Positions 35,013-51,506 of a stretch of DNA of 64,000 nucleotides are shown here, in pieces. The stretch spans positions 2,108,001 through 2,172,000 of the forward strand of contig WJXW01000003.1 in NCBI GenBank assembly GCA_015832175.1. The letters are read 5' to 3'. Source of the DNA: Paraphaeosphaeria minitans (Eukaryota > Ascomycota > Dothideomycetes > Pleosporales > Didymosphaeriaceae). Position numbers and translations under genes: made by a program. Position 1 is the stretch's first letter, and each line of letters starts with the position of its first letter. The notes under the pieces were generated by a model. The model saw nothing but the letters and a program-made list of their open reading frames with translations, did not search any database and had not been told where the DNA came from.

Positions 35013-36759
35013 GGTGGAGGAGGCTGAAGTTGGTCTACGGGTGTCACTCGGTAGGGGATTGGCAGAGGCCCGCTGCACGTGGTCGAAGGGGTGAATGAAC
35101 GGAGGTCGATGCAGAGCCGTCCGGCGAGCTCGCAAACGACGATGGGCAGAAATGAAGATTAGGTACAGAGAAAAGAAGTAGAGAGAGAAAACCAAGGGGA
35201 CGGCGAGCGGCAGGGCATGGGGAGATAGTATCTAGCGGTCAGTAGCATTGAGAGGCTCTCGCGGGCGCGTCACAAGTGGGCGAGGTTGAGGCTTGATTGG
35301 TTTCAGCAGTGTAGCAGCCGGCGCGTGGGCGAATCAGGGTGCCAAAAGGCAGCGTGGCTCGACTGGCGGCGAAGGCGTCGTACGAGTAGAGCGACGCACA
35401 CAGGCTGGGCAGACGGCGCGCAGGGTCGGTGTTCGCGGGCGTGCTCCGTGGTGTTGATTGATGCGGTCTCGAGTGTGATGTAGCAGTGCGCTGTTGATGC
35501 CGTCTCGAGTGTGATTTAGCAGTGCCCTGTTGATGCACGTCGTGGTGTTGCGGTGAAGGTTGGTGGCGCCTGCAGCGTCTGGACCGAGGCCAGCCGAAGA
35601 CGGAAGGCGGTAAGGGTGCAACTGTGCCGACGCCTTGCGGTGCACATGTGCGCCGTCGAGGCTGCTTCGGCGACGGCATGCCCACGCTGAGGTCAGCAGC
35701 TAGCGGCCAGACTAGGAGGCGCTAGGCTCAAAAGCAGCGGCGCCATGAGTGGGCCTGCGGCGGGCTGACTGGCTGCTGCGCTCGCGCTAGGCGGGCCAAG
35801 AGGCCGTACCCTGGTCGCCCGGCTGGGGAAAGCGCGCTGGGCGTGCCTGCTTAGAGAGGCACTGACAGTTGCCTGATTGAGCGCGCGACATGTCGAAGAG
35901 TGAAGGAGAGTGAATTGCACGCACAGCAGCGCAGCGGCGGCAACGGGAGCAAAGGCAGTGCAGCGGCCCGTTGAGCGGCGCGCTGAGAGCACCCACGTGC
36001 CCGCCCAAATCGCCCGCGCGCAGCGACGCCCGCGCGATCAGCGACTCAGTCTTCGGCTGGGTGAGGTCCCCAAGCGCAGCCAACCGTGTCCCGCCCCCAG
36101 TCGTCGGGAGCCGTCCAAATAATACGTGCTGCCGCCCGTTTCACTTTCCCCAATCTCTCCGTCGCTTTCCCTCTCTGAGACACTCCCACTGCCCAGTGCC
36201 CTCCCAGCGCGCTGCGTCCATCGCTGCCATTCACGGCGGGCTCCTTTTCAAGCCCACTCGGCCCAGCCTCCGCTCTCACCCCAACCAGGCCCGAACGGTA
36301 GCCACCCGATCAGACCGAGTGCTGTGCACTGTGTAGGTTCCCTCTCTAGTCCGTTGCTCCTGCTCCTGCCTCTGCTCTGCACGCACAGGTACGTACTGCC
36401 CCAGCCTCTCCCTGCCGCCGCGCCATCACCTGCCCGCCAACCATGGGCCTCGCTGCCTCCCCCGGCCGCTGTGTGACCGAAGCGCCCCTCTGCCTGCCCT
36501 CTCCTTGCATTCCTGCCCGCCCGCCCACCACAAAGGGTTCAGTCAGCGCAGCCCCCGAACCACTGATCTTTTTTCATTCCAAGCGCGCCTGCTTTTCCTC
36601 TTTCAACCGCCCCGATTCTTTTTGGCCTAACCCCTCCCACAGCGCCTGTAACGACCACTCCACGCCGGAAGGGCCAAACAGGAAATCCCCACAAAAGCAC
36701 CTCGCCCGCCAAAGCAGTTAGGTCAAACACGCGCAACCAATACAATCCACCACAACACC
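35013..36759. other. divergent promoter region between tetraspanin and MCM1
   Basis: GC-rich, 1.7 kb. Contains a 36-bp direct duplication at 35461-35532 and pyrimidine-rich tracts near 36120-36200 and 36350-36420, usual for fungal 5' UTRs. Overlapping ORFs on both strands have skewed Arg/Ala/Pro composition and no domain. Confidence 0.5.
35461..35532. repeat. 36-bp tandem duplication
   Basis: Two copies starting atgcggtctcgagtgtgatg and atgccgtctcgagtgtgatt, differing at three positions. Confidence 0.85.
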
Positions 36760-37607
36760 ATGGCCTCTGAGATCACCGACCACGACCAGAACGCGTCGCC
36801 CAGCGTCCACGACGACCTCGCCAACAACGGCGCCCTCGTTCAGGGCGATGCCAACCGCGGCACCAAGCGTCCGCGCCCGGCCCAGGACGACGACGATGAC
36901 GACGACGACAAGCCCGGTCGCGAGCGCCGCAAGATCGAGATCAAGTTCATCCAGGACAAGTCGAGGAGGCACATCACCTTCTCCAAGCGCAAGGCCGGAA
37001 TCATGAAGAAGGTGCGTCGACGTTCGCGCTGCCTGCACGCCTGCACGCCTGCTGCCAGCATCCCCGTCCCAACGCGCCCACCCTGTTTACCCGCCTCGCA
37101 TGAGAAACGCTCCTCGCTAACTCGTTCCACGTGCAGGCTTACGAACTATCCGTCCTCACCGGCACCCAGGTGTTGCTGCTCGTCGTCTCCGAGACGGGTC
37201 TGGTGTACACATTCACAACGCCCAAGCTGCAGCCGCTCGTCACGAAGCCCGAGGGCAAGAACCTCATCCAGGTGCGCAAGTCGCGTCCCCTCGCCATCCC
37301 ACTGTAAATTAATGCGTCGCAGGCCTGTTTAAACGCGCCAGAGCCCTCGGCGGACAACTCGAACGGCGTCGACGATGGCCCAGTCGACTCTCCCGAAGAC
37401 AGCCATGCCCAGGTCCCCGCTGGCCCGCCCCGTGGCATGGCGCCCAGCGGTGGCATGCCCGCGGCGTACATGACCCCCGAAGCGGCCCTGCACTACCAGC
37501 AATACCTCCAGCAACAGCAGCCGTCAACGCAGTACCCAGGCATGCCCCAAGGCGGCATGTCTCGCCACCCTGCACAGCACTACCCGCAGGACCAGAAGCT
37601 GAGCTGA
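36760..37607 (+). CDS. MCM1: MADS-box transcription factor, Mcm1 type, 223 aa
   Basis: SRF-type MADS protein that binds CC(A/T)6GG-like sites as a dimer and works with partners in cell-cycle, mating and sexual development genes. Exons 36760-37011, 37137-37271 and 37323-37607 (672 nt), all phase 0. The N-terminus is acidic with a run of eight Asp (~43-50). The MADS box spans ~53-112: RRKIEIKFIQDKSRRHITFSKRKAGIMKK, with the intron falling exactly after the DNA-contacting helix, then AYELSVLTGTQVLLLVVSETG and the VYTFTTPKLQPLV tail of the SAM region. The C-terminal half is Pro/Gly/Gln/Met-rich (YQQYLQQQQPSTQYPG), like activation regions of filamentous Mcm1. Family and length fit well. Confidence 0.95.
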
Positions 37608-38587
37608 ATTTGATACATCCGCTTCTGTTTTCACTTGGAGCAGACAGCACCGGCGGCGCATCTCGGATATGGATACCCCTACTAATGGCGAAAATAATCA
37701 AAACTGCGGCTGGGCAGGTATTCTGGTTCTAGCTCGCAATGGTCTGCATATGTAGGAAGTGATGGAGGTATATGATGAGGGCAATGTTGGGCGCTCGGGC
37801 TGCAGCGTTAGGTTTATGGGGATGCTGTACGGCTTTACGTGGATATGGCGAGGAGTTTTCCTACTTATCACCCACTGGACCTGTTCAGTAACATGTCTCT
37901 CACCGGCTTTTCTCAACATGGATATCTATTGCAGCTTGTTTCACGATATCTTAAGTACTTTCGAAACCCCTCACAGCATCACCAATCGTACCAAACGCAA
38001 CAAGCATGGTCTTTGTCGAGTCGCGCGTCTTGATGTGTTGCACCAGATTTGCATGGCCACGCACCACCAGGGTGGCTACGCTCGTAGTCGATGGCTTCTC
38101 TGTTGGCGGTTCAGCCTGGTCCGGATTTCCCTGTGCTGCCGTGCGCGTACGTGTGGGGCGAAATGTACACGTTCTGAATCCAGCGACGACATGGCCGCAT
38201 CGGGAAGACTATGCTGTGCGACCCAACACGAAGCTTACACACACCAAAAAAGAAAAGGGGCCAAGCCCAAAGTAGCTACGCCTGCCCTCCCTTCAAGCGG
38301 CCTGCGTACAGATTCCATCGCATCGCCGTGGGGCGCAGCATCTCGTGGTGGCAGTCAGGAACAGGCAGTCGCGCAGAGATCTCTCCCGCGCAGGCCGGCA
38401 ACCCCCGCCCATGTGCAATCGAGAGTGCGGTCTCGACAAGTGTCAGATAGGTGGAATGGAAGACGTGATGGCAAGTTTCACACACGAGCACACGCAAGCC
38501 GACCTTTTGCTGTGCCCACGGATCGGAAACTACCTACGGTAGGTACCTATGCCGTCAGAATGATTCTGTTGGGAAGGTGCGAAGCAG

Positions 38588-38650
38588 AGCGTGAGGCGTG
38601 AGGCGTGAGGCGTGAGGCGTGAGGCGTGAGGAGTGAGGAGTGAGGAGTGA
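38588..38650. repeat. 7-bp tandem array, GTGAGGC then GTGAGGA
   Basis: About five copies of gtgaggc followed by four of gtgagga; a clear switch of variant within the array. Confidence 0.9.
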
Positions 38651-38867
38651 GGAGCAACTTTTTGGTTCGTGACACGCCCCTGATACCACGTCGATCAGGC
38701 ACCGAGGCTTGCCGCAGCTGGTAGGGGAGCTGATGTAACATGGTACAGGACTCGATGGGGGTTCGGATCGGATCTCGGCTGAGGCTCTTGCAGTGCATCG
38801 TTACTGTGCGCGGCGGGTGCAATGCAAACACCCAAAAGTAACGGCTTCGTTGGGCCGGTGGTGCGGT

Positions 38868-39139
38868 GCGATGGTTGTTTGCTTTTGATTGGAAGAGGCG
38901 AGGCTTGTGATGATTGTTTGCTGTTGATTGGAAGAGGCGAGGCTTGCGATGATTGTTTGCTGTTGATTGGAAGAGGCGAGGCTTGCGATGATTGTTTGCT
39001 GTTGATTGGAAGAGGCGAGGCTTGCGATGATTGTTTGCTGTTGATTGGAAGAGGCGAGGCTTGCGATGATTGTTTGCTGTTGATTGGAAGAGGCGAGGCT
39101 TGCGACTGTCGTTTGCTTTTTCATTAGAAAAGGTGAGGG
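38868..39139. repeat. 39-bp minisatellite, six copies plus a degenerate seventh
   Basis: Units start at 38868 and recur every 39 bases (gcgatgattgtttgctgttg, then attggaagaggcgaggctt). Copies 2-6 are almost identical; the first and last are diverged. As 39 is 13 codons, both strands stay open through the array, giving 13-aa peptide repeats in the conceptual ORFs. Confidence 0.95.
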
Positions 39140-41039
39140 TGTGAGGATGTGAGGTGTGTTTTCTTATTTTGCTTCAGGCTGCGTCTGGACGACATCCCGG
39201 GCGATGTACCTACTCGGTGACGTATAAAGCGTACAGATATGAACCACGGCATGACCTGCCAGCGTCGAGAGTATCTGTGCCCGACACCCAGTAAAAGAAG
39301 ACACCTCTTGGGTTTGCACTCGATGATTTCGGATCGCTTCCAGTTCCACCGGACGAAGCGAGTCGGCTCACTGATAGGTAGGTATGATTTACTCGACAGA
39401 TGGACCGTCTGCTGCCTTCTTCATTACCCACCGCCTTCGGATGCGCTCATGCTATGCAACTTGGCCCTCGAGATCCGCTACGATGACGAAAGCGATTCCA
39501 ATGCCGGTTGCACGACGTCTTGCAGAGTGTCACGAGAAACGTTGCGAAGGTGATGCACCCTCCAGAAGAAGAGGGCTCGGGTCGCTCTCCTATATGCGCG
39601 GTTACCTGCCGACGCCACAGCTGATCTCGGACGCACTGGTGTGCATACCTACCTAGTACGCTGTTGCTTCCTCAAGATGACGGCAGCAGGTAGGTATCGA
39701 AGAAGCTCGGAGACCATCTCTCAGATACCTAGTCTAGCATTCGTATCAAGACGCGTCGCCTGGACTCAGCTACCGCTTCCGGTAGGTTTGTAGGCGCGCG
39801 CCGGAAGATACGGTAGGTAGGTGTGCGCGTGGGCAGCGGGAGAGAAGATCACCGACCTACCTAGCTTACATGTCTAGTTCGCGCCCCTAGGTAGCTACCG
39901 TAGCTACCGTACGGTCCCTACGATATGGATCCGCAGCTGGACGACCCGCGCAGACGCATCGAAGGATTTGCCATGGCCCCGACAGTGCAAAGACGACCAT
40001 CCGGGGCCACCAGCTGCTGTGCAACACCAATCGTGTCTTTGCATGCATGGATTGCTCACCTGATGACGGCTGCAACTTGGGTCGGGAAGTCGATGATGGG
40101 CGCTCGGCGGGCATTTTCAGCCGCTTCCGCCACGGGCCCACCATCTTGGACTATCTACGAGCAATTATCGTATGCAAGATTGCCGGCTTTGTGTCCCCAA
40201 CATGAAAGCACGCACGTCGTGCTCCGACGACAAAGAAAGCGGGCTTGAGACATACCGACGCCGTGCCGCCGTTGTCTGTCAATGTCACTTCTTGTCAGGA
40301 CAAGTCGAGATACCTGGTCAATCATGGACCATCAACAACAAACATTCCCAAGTACCATCATCATCATGTACCATCTATAGGGTAGGGTCCGCACTCCTTG
40401 CTCGAGCCTACCTCCCTAAGCCTGTCACTCGCCCCGCCCTGCTGGAACCAAAACAAATGGACGCCGTCTCTTTCTCCGCACGCCTCACCCACGCGCTTGA
40501 CGAACGCCCATCGTCGAGCCTTCGTCTCTGCGTCCGATTGCTTGATCCAGCTAGCCGACCGACCTGTGCGTGGTGTTTACTCGCCCGAGGACCACCGCCC
40601 GCATAGTCAGGATTGGATCTCTATACGGGCTCGGTCCTGCGTCGCCACGCGTGGCAGTGGATGGCAAGCCTGGTTGGTGGTGAGGAGCACGTTGCCGTCG
40701 TGTTTTCCTGCCGTGCAGTCTGCGCTTGCCTTTGCACTTCGGGTGGTTGGCGCCTTCCCATTCGTCCTCGTGCCTTATCTGCCCTCTTTCCCTACTCTTG
40801 CTATCCTAGACCATCGTCGTCATCTATGTAAATATCCCCATCTTCGCCCCTCTCCGCGTGCCATACTCTCTGGCTTTGTCTCTTTTCATTGTTCGTGGAC
40901 TGCGCTTGCTTGTGCTCACCCTCACAAGCTCCACAAGCTCCCCAAGCATAGCTACCCAGTATACGACCCACCGCGGCAACGTCCGCACCAGCAGCTCCTC
41001 CGTCTCCAGTCTCGCCGTGGAGGTCGGGAGCATACCATA

Positions 41040-42811
41040 ATGGGCGATTGCGATCATGAAAAGGCACTCGCGCCACAACGGTCAGTCGACATGACCAAAG
41101 GCGATGCTACCAGTATCGATGAGGATGCCCTCAAGCTGGCAGAAATGGGCTACACACAAGACATGAAGCGAAACTTCAGTGTGCTGTCGGTCCTTGCAGT
41201 TGGCTTCTCACTCACCAATACCTGGTTCGGAATCTCCGCAGCTTTGGTCACCGGAATCAACTCAGGAGGTCCGCTTCTCGTCATCTACGGCGTCATCATC
41301 ATCTTCGTGGTATCGATATCTGTCGGCGTTACTCTGGGCGAGTTGGCGAGTGCCATGCCCAACGCCGGTGGGCAGTACTTCTGGGCCAACGAATTGGCGC
41401 CAAAGAGATATGCAAATCTTGCGAGTTACCTCACGGGATGGTTTGCTTGGGCTGGTGCAATGTTCACCAGCGCGAGCGTGGCTTTGGCCGCGGGCAGTGC
41501 GATAGTTGGGTCGTACCAGCTCACCCATCCAGATCTGTGAGTCAACATGTTCCCGATCCTCAGGTCAGGTATCATTCTTGGCATGTCCCAGCATGCCATA
41601 TCAAGACTGGACCACTACTGAAGCACAGCGTACGAGCAATGCAGCTAACAGCCGGATAGTGTCATCGATCGGTGGATGGTTTTCGTTACATACCAGCTCG
41701 TCAACATCTTTTGTTTCTTCTTCAACTGCTACGGCAAGACACTTCCCAGGGTCGCCAAAGTGGCCCTTTATACCACATTGGTATCTTGGTTCATCACCAT
41801 GGTCATCGTTCCGGCAATCGCACCGACCCACCAGCACGCAAAATTTGTCTTTGCCACCTTCATTAATAATACTGGATGGCAAGAAGGCGGGATCGCGTTC
41901 ATCGTCGGAATGGTAAACGTAAACTGGGGCTTTGCTTGTCTCGACTGCGCTACACACCTTGCCGAGGAAGTCCACCGACCTGAAAAGATGGTGCCTATTG
42001 CCATCATGGGAACCGTGGGAATCGGTTTCGTCACTGGCTGGTTCTGGAGCATAGCCATGTTCTTCTCCATCGTCGGCGATTTTCAGGAGATCGTTGCCAC
42101 TTCGACCGGGGTGCCAATCCTTGAATTGTTCTACCGAGCGATAGGGAATAAGGGCGGCGCAGTATGTCTCGAGGCCATGATCATAGCCACAGCTTTCGGA
42201 TGCCTGATCGCCTGCCATACATGGCAGAGCAGGCTGTGCTGGAGCTTCGCAAGAGATAGGGGCATTCCAGGCCACCGATGGCTCGGCAAAGTGCATCAGG
42301 GTTTGGACGTACCCGTTTATGCGCATTTCGTGTCCTGTGTTATTGTGGCCATCATCGGCTGTCTTTACCTTGCTTCTCTGACGGCGTTCAACTCGTAAGC
42401 TATTCCAATCCTCATAACGCCAGATACTCACACAAGCACAGGATGATCACTGCCTGCATCGTTCTTCTCTACATCTCGTACGCGATTCCTGTGGTCTGCC
42501 TTCTCGCACGCGGTCGCTCAACAATCAAGCACGGCCCGTTCTGGCTCGGTCCCTTTGGAATGTTCTCCAACTTCGTACTCCTTGCCTGGACTCTCTTCAC
42601 CCTCATCATGTACTCCTTCCCTTACGTCCAGCCCGTGAAGGCAGGCACGATGAACTACGTCAGCGCAGTGTACGCTGTGGTAGTCATCATCATTGCAGTG
42701 GATTGGTTCGTTCGAGGTCGGAAGAGTTTCAGGGGTGCAGGCGAAAGAAAAAGCGATGTGGACCATGTAGTGGATGTGGTCAGTGGGAGGCGAGAGAGTT
42801 CGGTGAGCTAA
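41040..42811 (+). CDS. APC-family permease (amino acid/GABA/choline type), 533 aa
   Basis: Exons 41040-41536, 41660-42394 and 42442-42811 (1602 nt). The ATG at 41040 (MGDCDHEKALAP) is chosen because the preceding open frame is Arg/Gln-rich leader sequence. A hydrophilic N-terminus ends in MGYTQDMKRNFSVLSVLAVGFSLTNTW, the conserved entry to TM1 of fungal UGA4/HNM1/BAT-like carriers. About twelve membrane spans follow, with GVTLGELASAMPNAGGQYFWANEL (TM2-3 substrate/ion region), CLDCATHLAEEVHRPEKMVP (intracellular helix signature) and WQSRLCWSFARDRGIPGHRWLG. The C-tail is charged. It should import nitrogenous compounds with protons across the plasma membrane; the exact substrate cannot be read from sequence. 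Confidence 0.92.
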
Positions 42812-43519
42812 CGTGCGACCTGCCAATGGTCTATGAATGGCTGTGGTGTATAGTGAGCAGTTGGCTGGTCCGATTTCACTATTTGCAGTTTGTGTGTATA
42901 TTCATAGCCGTACAAAGATACCTTTGATCATGCTCCAATCTACTGCCTAGCGACAGCTATTATAAATCAGTGGAGATTAGACGGCCTCGCGCTGTTCTCA
43001 ATTCTCCCTGCTCGTCATACAACGCTTTTTGAGGCGTTCAACATGGTGTTTCCCGTTGAGCCACTCTAGGCTGAGCTTTTCCGTTTTGGTGCCTCAGCAG
43101 CACGACCCAATGGTCTAACCGGGCGTATGCCTCGGTCGAAGCCTATGACACCATCGCCTAAGAAGCATCCAGCAGGTCGCTGCCCACATCGTACTTGGCA
43201 ACATTGGCATTGCAAGGAAAATCTAATCTGATTGATTAGATTCATCTTATCACGGGTGTACTTCGCCTTTCTGGCCTCGGGGGACGAATCACGGTCGCTC
43301 GTCGTAGGCATACCCACTCTCTCGTCGTCCACGCCAAGAGGGACAAGATGCACAACGACGTGATGGCATGCTGGAAAGGAGGCTTAGCTATGCGACGCCG
43401 ATGGCGGAAGCGCAAAGAGAAAACTTTGCGCATGCGAGTGAGACGAGTACAAGGTAGCAATCTCTCACCGAAAGCACACGATTGCCGTGGCGAGGAAAGA
43501 CTTGGATTCATTCGCGGCA
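42812..43519. other. intergenic: permease 3' region and OMT promoter
   Basis: Tandem plus-strand arrangement. The left half is AT-rich 3' sequence; the right half is the O-methyltransferase upstream region. Small ORFs only. Confidence 0.5.
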
Positions 43520-45105
43520 ATGGCATCATCGGATCTCAGGCCCACGCTCAGCGAGCTCGGAGCAAGAGTCAAAGAGCTGTCCGAGACGCTGGAGCGGCTG
43601 CTCTGGGAGAGCGAGGTCGAGGCGCCGACGCTGGCGCCGGACAGCCCTGTGAACATGTCGAAGTTTACGCCGGAGATTTTTACGACGAAGCAGAAGCTGC
43701 AGGATGCGATGAACGATCTTTCGATCATCTCGCAGGGGCCGAGCGAGAGTGTGTTCAACTATGCGCATAATGTGAGTTGCGGGTGTATTGCTCTGGGTGG
43801 TGTACGGTCGAGGCTGTTCGCTCTGGCGTAGGTAGACGAGACGAGACACTGTGTTGTGCCTACACTGGGGAGCGATTCGATTCAAGGATTTGGAAATACC
43901 TCTGCCTAGACAGATGCTGACCTCCACAGGCTGTCCCCGACATGGCCGCCTTGAACATCCTGAACCGCTTCAACTTCTGGGAAGCCGTCCCGCTCGACGG
44001 CTCGGCTTCAATTCAATCCATAGCTCAGCACGTCAACCTCCCCGAAGAAGCGGTCCAGCGCGTGATAGAACACGCTACCACAATCCGCTACTTCACGTAT
44101 GCCGACCCGGCTCACCCCAGTACATCCCCCATCCAGCACACCTCCCGTTCCGCCGCGCTTGCCCGCCTCCCCGGCCTCCGCGCGCTGGTAAGCGGCTGCA
44201 TTGAGAACGTCGGACCGTCAATGCTGGTCATGCCGGAGGCGCTGGAGAAGTTTTCCCTCGGGAAGAAGGACCTGCCGACCGATGTCAGCGAGACGGCGTT
44301 CAAGCTGGCGCACAGTGGGGGCGAAGTGTTTGGTGAGTACAACAACAGCTGGGAGTTGCTGGAGAACGACGGCGTCGGGGAGAAGAAAGGGTGGAGGCAG
44401 CGGACGTTCATCGAGTGGATGGCGTATCTCAAGGACATCTTTGGCACCGTGGATTTGCTGCTCGGTGCCATGGACTGGGAGAAGGAAGGGAGTGCGCACG
44501 TCGTAGATGTAAGTCTCAGCCTCCCTCCCCCCCGCCCCCCCCCTCTTTCCCTGATACCATACCGACCCCCGCGCCCCCCCTAGATCGGCGGCTCCGGCGG
44601 CCACGACGCCTTCGCCCTCGCCACCGCCCACCCCTCCCTCACCCTCACCGTCCAGGACCTCCACGAATGCAGCCCCGTCTTCGCCGCCCAAGTCCCCGGC
44701 CCCCTCGCCCCCCGCGTGACCTTCCGCGAGCACGACTTCTTCGAGCCGCAGCCCGTGTCCGCCGACATCTACCTCCTCAAGATGATCCTGCACGACTGGC
44801 CCGACGCCCAGGCCGTCCGGATCGTGCAGCAGCTGCGGCCCGCGCTGCGGCCCGGCGCCAAGCTCTTGTTCATCGACTACATGGGGAAGCAGGGCGCGGT
44901 CGATGCCGCGCTGCCGAGGAGCGTTGTGCAGTTTGGGACGAGCACGGATTTGCGGATGATGGCGCTGTTCAATGCGAGGGAGAGGAGTGTGGCGGCGTGG
45001 AAGGGCATTGTGGAGAGGGCGGATGAGAGGTTTGAGGTTGTGCGGGTGGATGCGAATCCGTTGACGTACATGGTGGTCATGGAGGTGGTTTGGAGAGGGG
45101 AGTGA
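43520..45105 (+). CDS. SAM-dependent O-methyltransferase, COMT-like, 450 aa
   Basis: Exons 43520-43771, 43930-44508 and 44584-45105 (1353 nt), all phase 0. The ATG at 43520 gives MASSDLRPTLSELG. The N-terminal ~180 residues are a helical dimerisation/winged-helix region (MAALNILNRFNFWEAVP, QHVNLPEEAVQRVIEHA). The Rossmann domain begins at ~275 with HVVD-IGGSGGHDAFALA (SAM-binding motif I, intron 2 falling inside it), then LTVQDLHE, the DIYLLKMILHDWPD block carrying the family's catalytic His, and LLFIDYMG. By family it methylates hydroxyls of aromatic or polyketide metabolites in the cytosol. No polyketide synthase, oxidase or regulator is nearby, so it is not in a visible cluster. Exon 3 is more GC-rich than its flanks, and intron 2 is nearly all pyrimidine. 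Confidence 0.92.
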
Positions 45106-49606
<4,501 letters not shown>

Positions 49607-50265
49607 TCAGCTATGCATCATCGGTTGCGAGATCTTGGACGCACCAGACGGGACAATGATGACGATGAGCAGGATGATGATGCCCACAATGAGGCATATG
49701 CGCATCTTCATGTCCTTCCACCACATCTGCTTGCGCACGCGGTTGGCGCCCCTTCGGAAGCCTTGAGCGGAGGTGGCCAGGTTGTCCGTCTTGTCCTGGA
49801 GCGAATCTAGGCGAGTGCCTCGTTCTGAGACCTTGTTGATGTTGTCGCGCATGATCCCAACGGTGCTGTCGATTTCCTGTTACCGAGTCATGTCAGCGAC
49901 CTTGGTTCATTGTGTGCACATGGGAAGGGGTAGCCGTCGGCTCCTGCGAAAGCTATGCGATGCAGCGATAGAGCAGCCGCTGGAGGCGAGTCATGCTCAG
50001 AGTGCGTGGCCGTTGCGGTGGCGGCAGCAGGTGAAAGCGGCGTATGCCAGCTGTCCGGGCGTCGCTCGAGCTCGCGGTCGCCGGACCACTGCAGCATCCA
50101 CCGGGAACAAAGCTACCGCGGTGCGCATCGAGCGACGACAGCAAATAGACGTACCGCTTGAAGGGCCGCGGTGCGGTGGTTCCCGCCCTGGCCCTGTGCG
50201 CCTCCCTGGGGAGCATTGCCGCCGGCGGGAATATACGGGTCGTAGGGCTGCTCGCGGTCGGCCAT
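49607..50265 (-). CDS. v-SNARE synaptobrevin, SNC1/2-like, 126 aa
   Basis: Exocytic R-SNARE that pairs with plasma-membrane t-SNAREs (Sso, Sec9) to fuse secretory vesicles and recycles through endosomes. Exons on minus: 50265-50155 and 49876-49607 (381 nt), phase-0 intron of 278 nt, unusually long for this window. The N-terminus is Pro/Gly/Gln-rich ([16 protein letters not shown]). The SNARE motif runs from ~30 ([19 protein letters not shown] across the intron) with the 0-layer Arg in VSERG and then [21 protein letters not shown], ending [11 protein letters not shown] before a single C-terminal anchor ([16 protein letters not shown]). A short luminal tail [12 protein letters not shown] follows. 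The match to fungal synaptobrevin is nearly position for position. Confidence 0.95.
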
Positions 50266-51506
50266 GGCGATGATGAGAGGCGATGTGTTTTAAGAGTAGG
50301 ATGCGAAAGGCGTGGTGGTCAGAAGCGCGGTGGAGATAGCGGGTGTGATGGGCGTGTGGTGGTGTGGAGGTTGGAGGATCGCAGTGGAAGAGTTGGCAGC
50401 CGGCGAGTGTTTCCACTTGGTCACAGCGCCGTTACGGTTTGAGCGGAGGCTGAGGCTGGTCGTGCAACTTTCACAATTCGAACACGACAAATGCTACGGG
50501 CGACGGGCTTTCAGGAAGCTGGAGCGGGTAAGAGTGCGAACATGCCGGGTGCATACCGTCGGAGCAAGTTTCCGCTCTTGTTGCTGCTGCTGCCTCTGCT
50601 GATGATGATGATGAATGCTCTGCTCTGCGCCACTCCGAGACCCGTCCAACAAGCCTGCTGAGCATCACGTGCCTTGCCCGGCCTTCCACAGCGCACGCCC
50701 AGGCCGGCAACAAACACAAGACTGGGTCAGCGAGCTGGTGAGGTGCTGTGGCAACAAAGCGGAGCCCTGGCGATTACGTACCCCAGCGCTGCTATTCATG
50801 GCGCCGAGCCTGTGAAGCGGGCTGAGACGCAGACGGCGGCAGCAGTAGACATGTACCTAGATACCGACTGCGCTGGCGGACGGCACCAACGTGAAGAACA
50901 GCCGAGCTTTGCTCCAGCGAGCGTGCAGACTGCCCGACGGTGCCTCTGCAAAACCCTGAGCGTGCCCCGAGACCTGTTTCCAGCGGTGGACGTGTTATTC
51001 GGGCCAAGGTGAAGGTCTCAGTCCTCCTTGGCGCCGTGAACCCTGGCAGGCTGCGACAAGTGACAAGTCCGACGAGCCCCCAGACGAGCCCCCCAACTTG
51101 CCGCAGCCTCCCCTGAGTCTCTGGGGCGTAGGCTAACGACCAGCTGCGAAGACAACCACCGTACCATTAGATATCTACCTGCTGCCGCGCGCCCACTCCA
51201 CTACGCTCCTTCACCCCGCCACTTCACTTCGTACGCCCTGCCCTCCCCTAATACCCGCCTTTGCGCACCTCCGCGAGTCCGCCTTTGTCGCTGCCCTGTC
51301 GCTCGTTTCACCTTACCACCAAAACGACACTCGCACCTCAACACCGCCACTCTCTCTACCTTGACTCGACGTACCACTTTCCCGGCCACGGATTCATAGC
51401 AGACTGCTTGCTCCCCCCGCGTTGAGGCTCACTCCTCCCTCGGCTGAAGCTTGCGTTCGCATGCTCCCAACCACCGCCTAGGACGCTGGCCGGATAACGA
51501 TACATA
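50266..51506. other. divergent promoter between v-SNARE and GH76 genes
   Basis: 1.2 kb. Pyrimidine-rich leader upstream of the GH76 start (51180-51480). ORFs here lack features. Both neighbours serve secretion or wall, so shared control is possible but not shown. Confidence 0.5.

Larger units (their letters stand above)
37608..41039. other. long gene-free region (3.4 kb) with minisatellite
   Basis: Between MCM1 and the permease. Contains a 7-bp gcgtgag/gagtgag array at 38588-38650, the 39-bp minisatellite at 38868-39139, and many TAGGTA/ACCTA words at 38535-38550, 39195-39205, 39375-39385 and 39645-39905. The CT-rich stretch upstream of 41040 is the permease 5' UTR. A 280-codon plus ORF at 37759-38601 has no features and I do not call it. 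Confidence 0.5.

Noticed and set aside
37759..38601. 280-codon plus-strand ORF after MCM1
   Set aside because: Cys/Arg/Trp-rich, no domain or signal peptide, lies in 3' region; looks like chance in GC-rich DNA.
38822..39127. Repeat protein of 13-aa units
   Set aside because: Frame exists only because the minisatellite unit is 39 bp; the opposite strand is equally open and no gene signals flank it.
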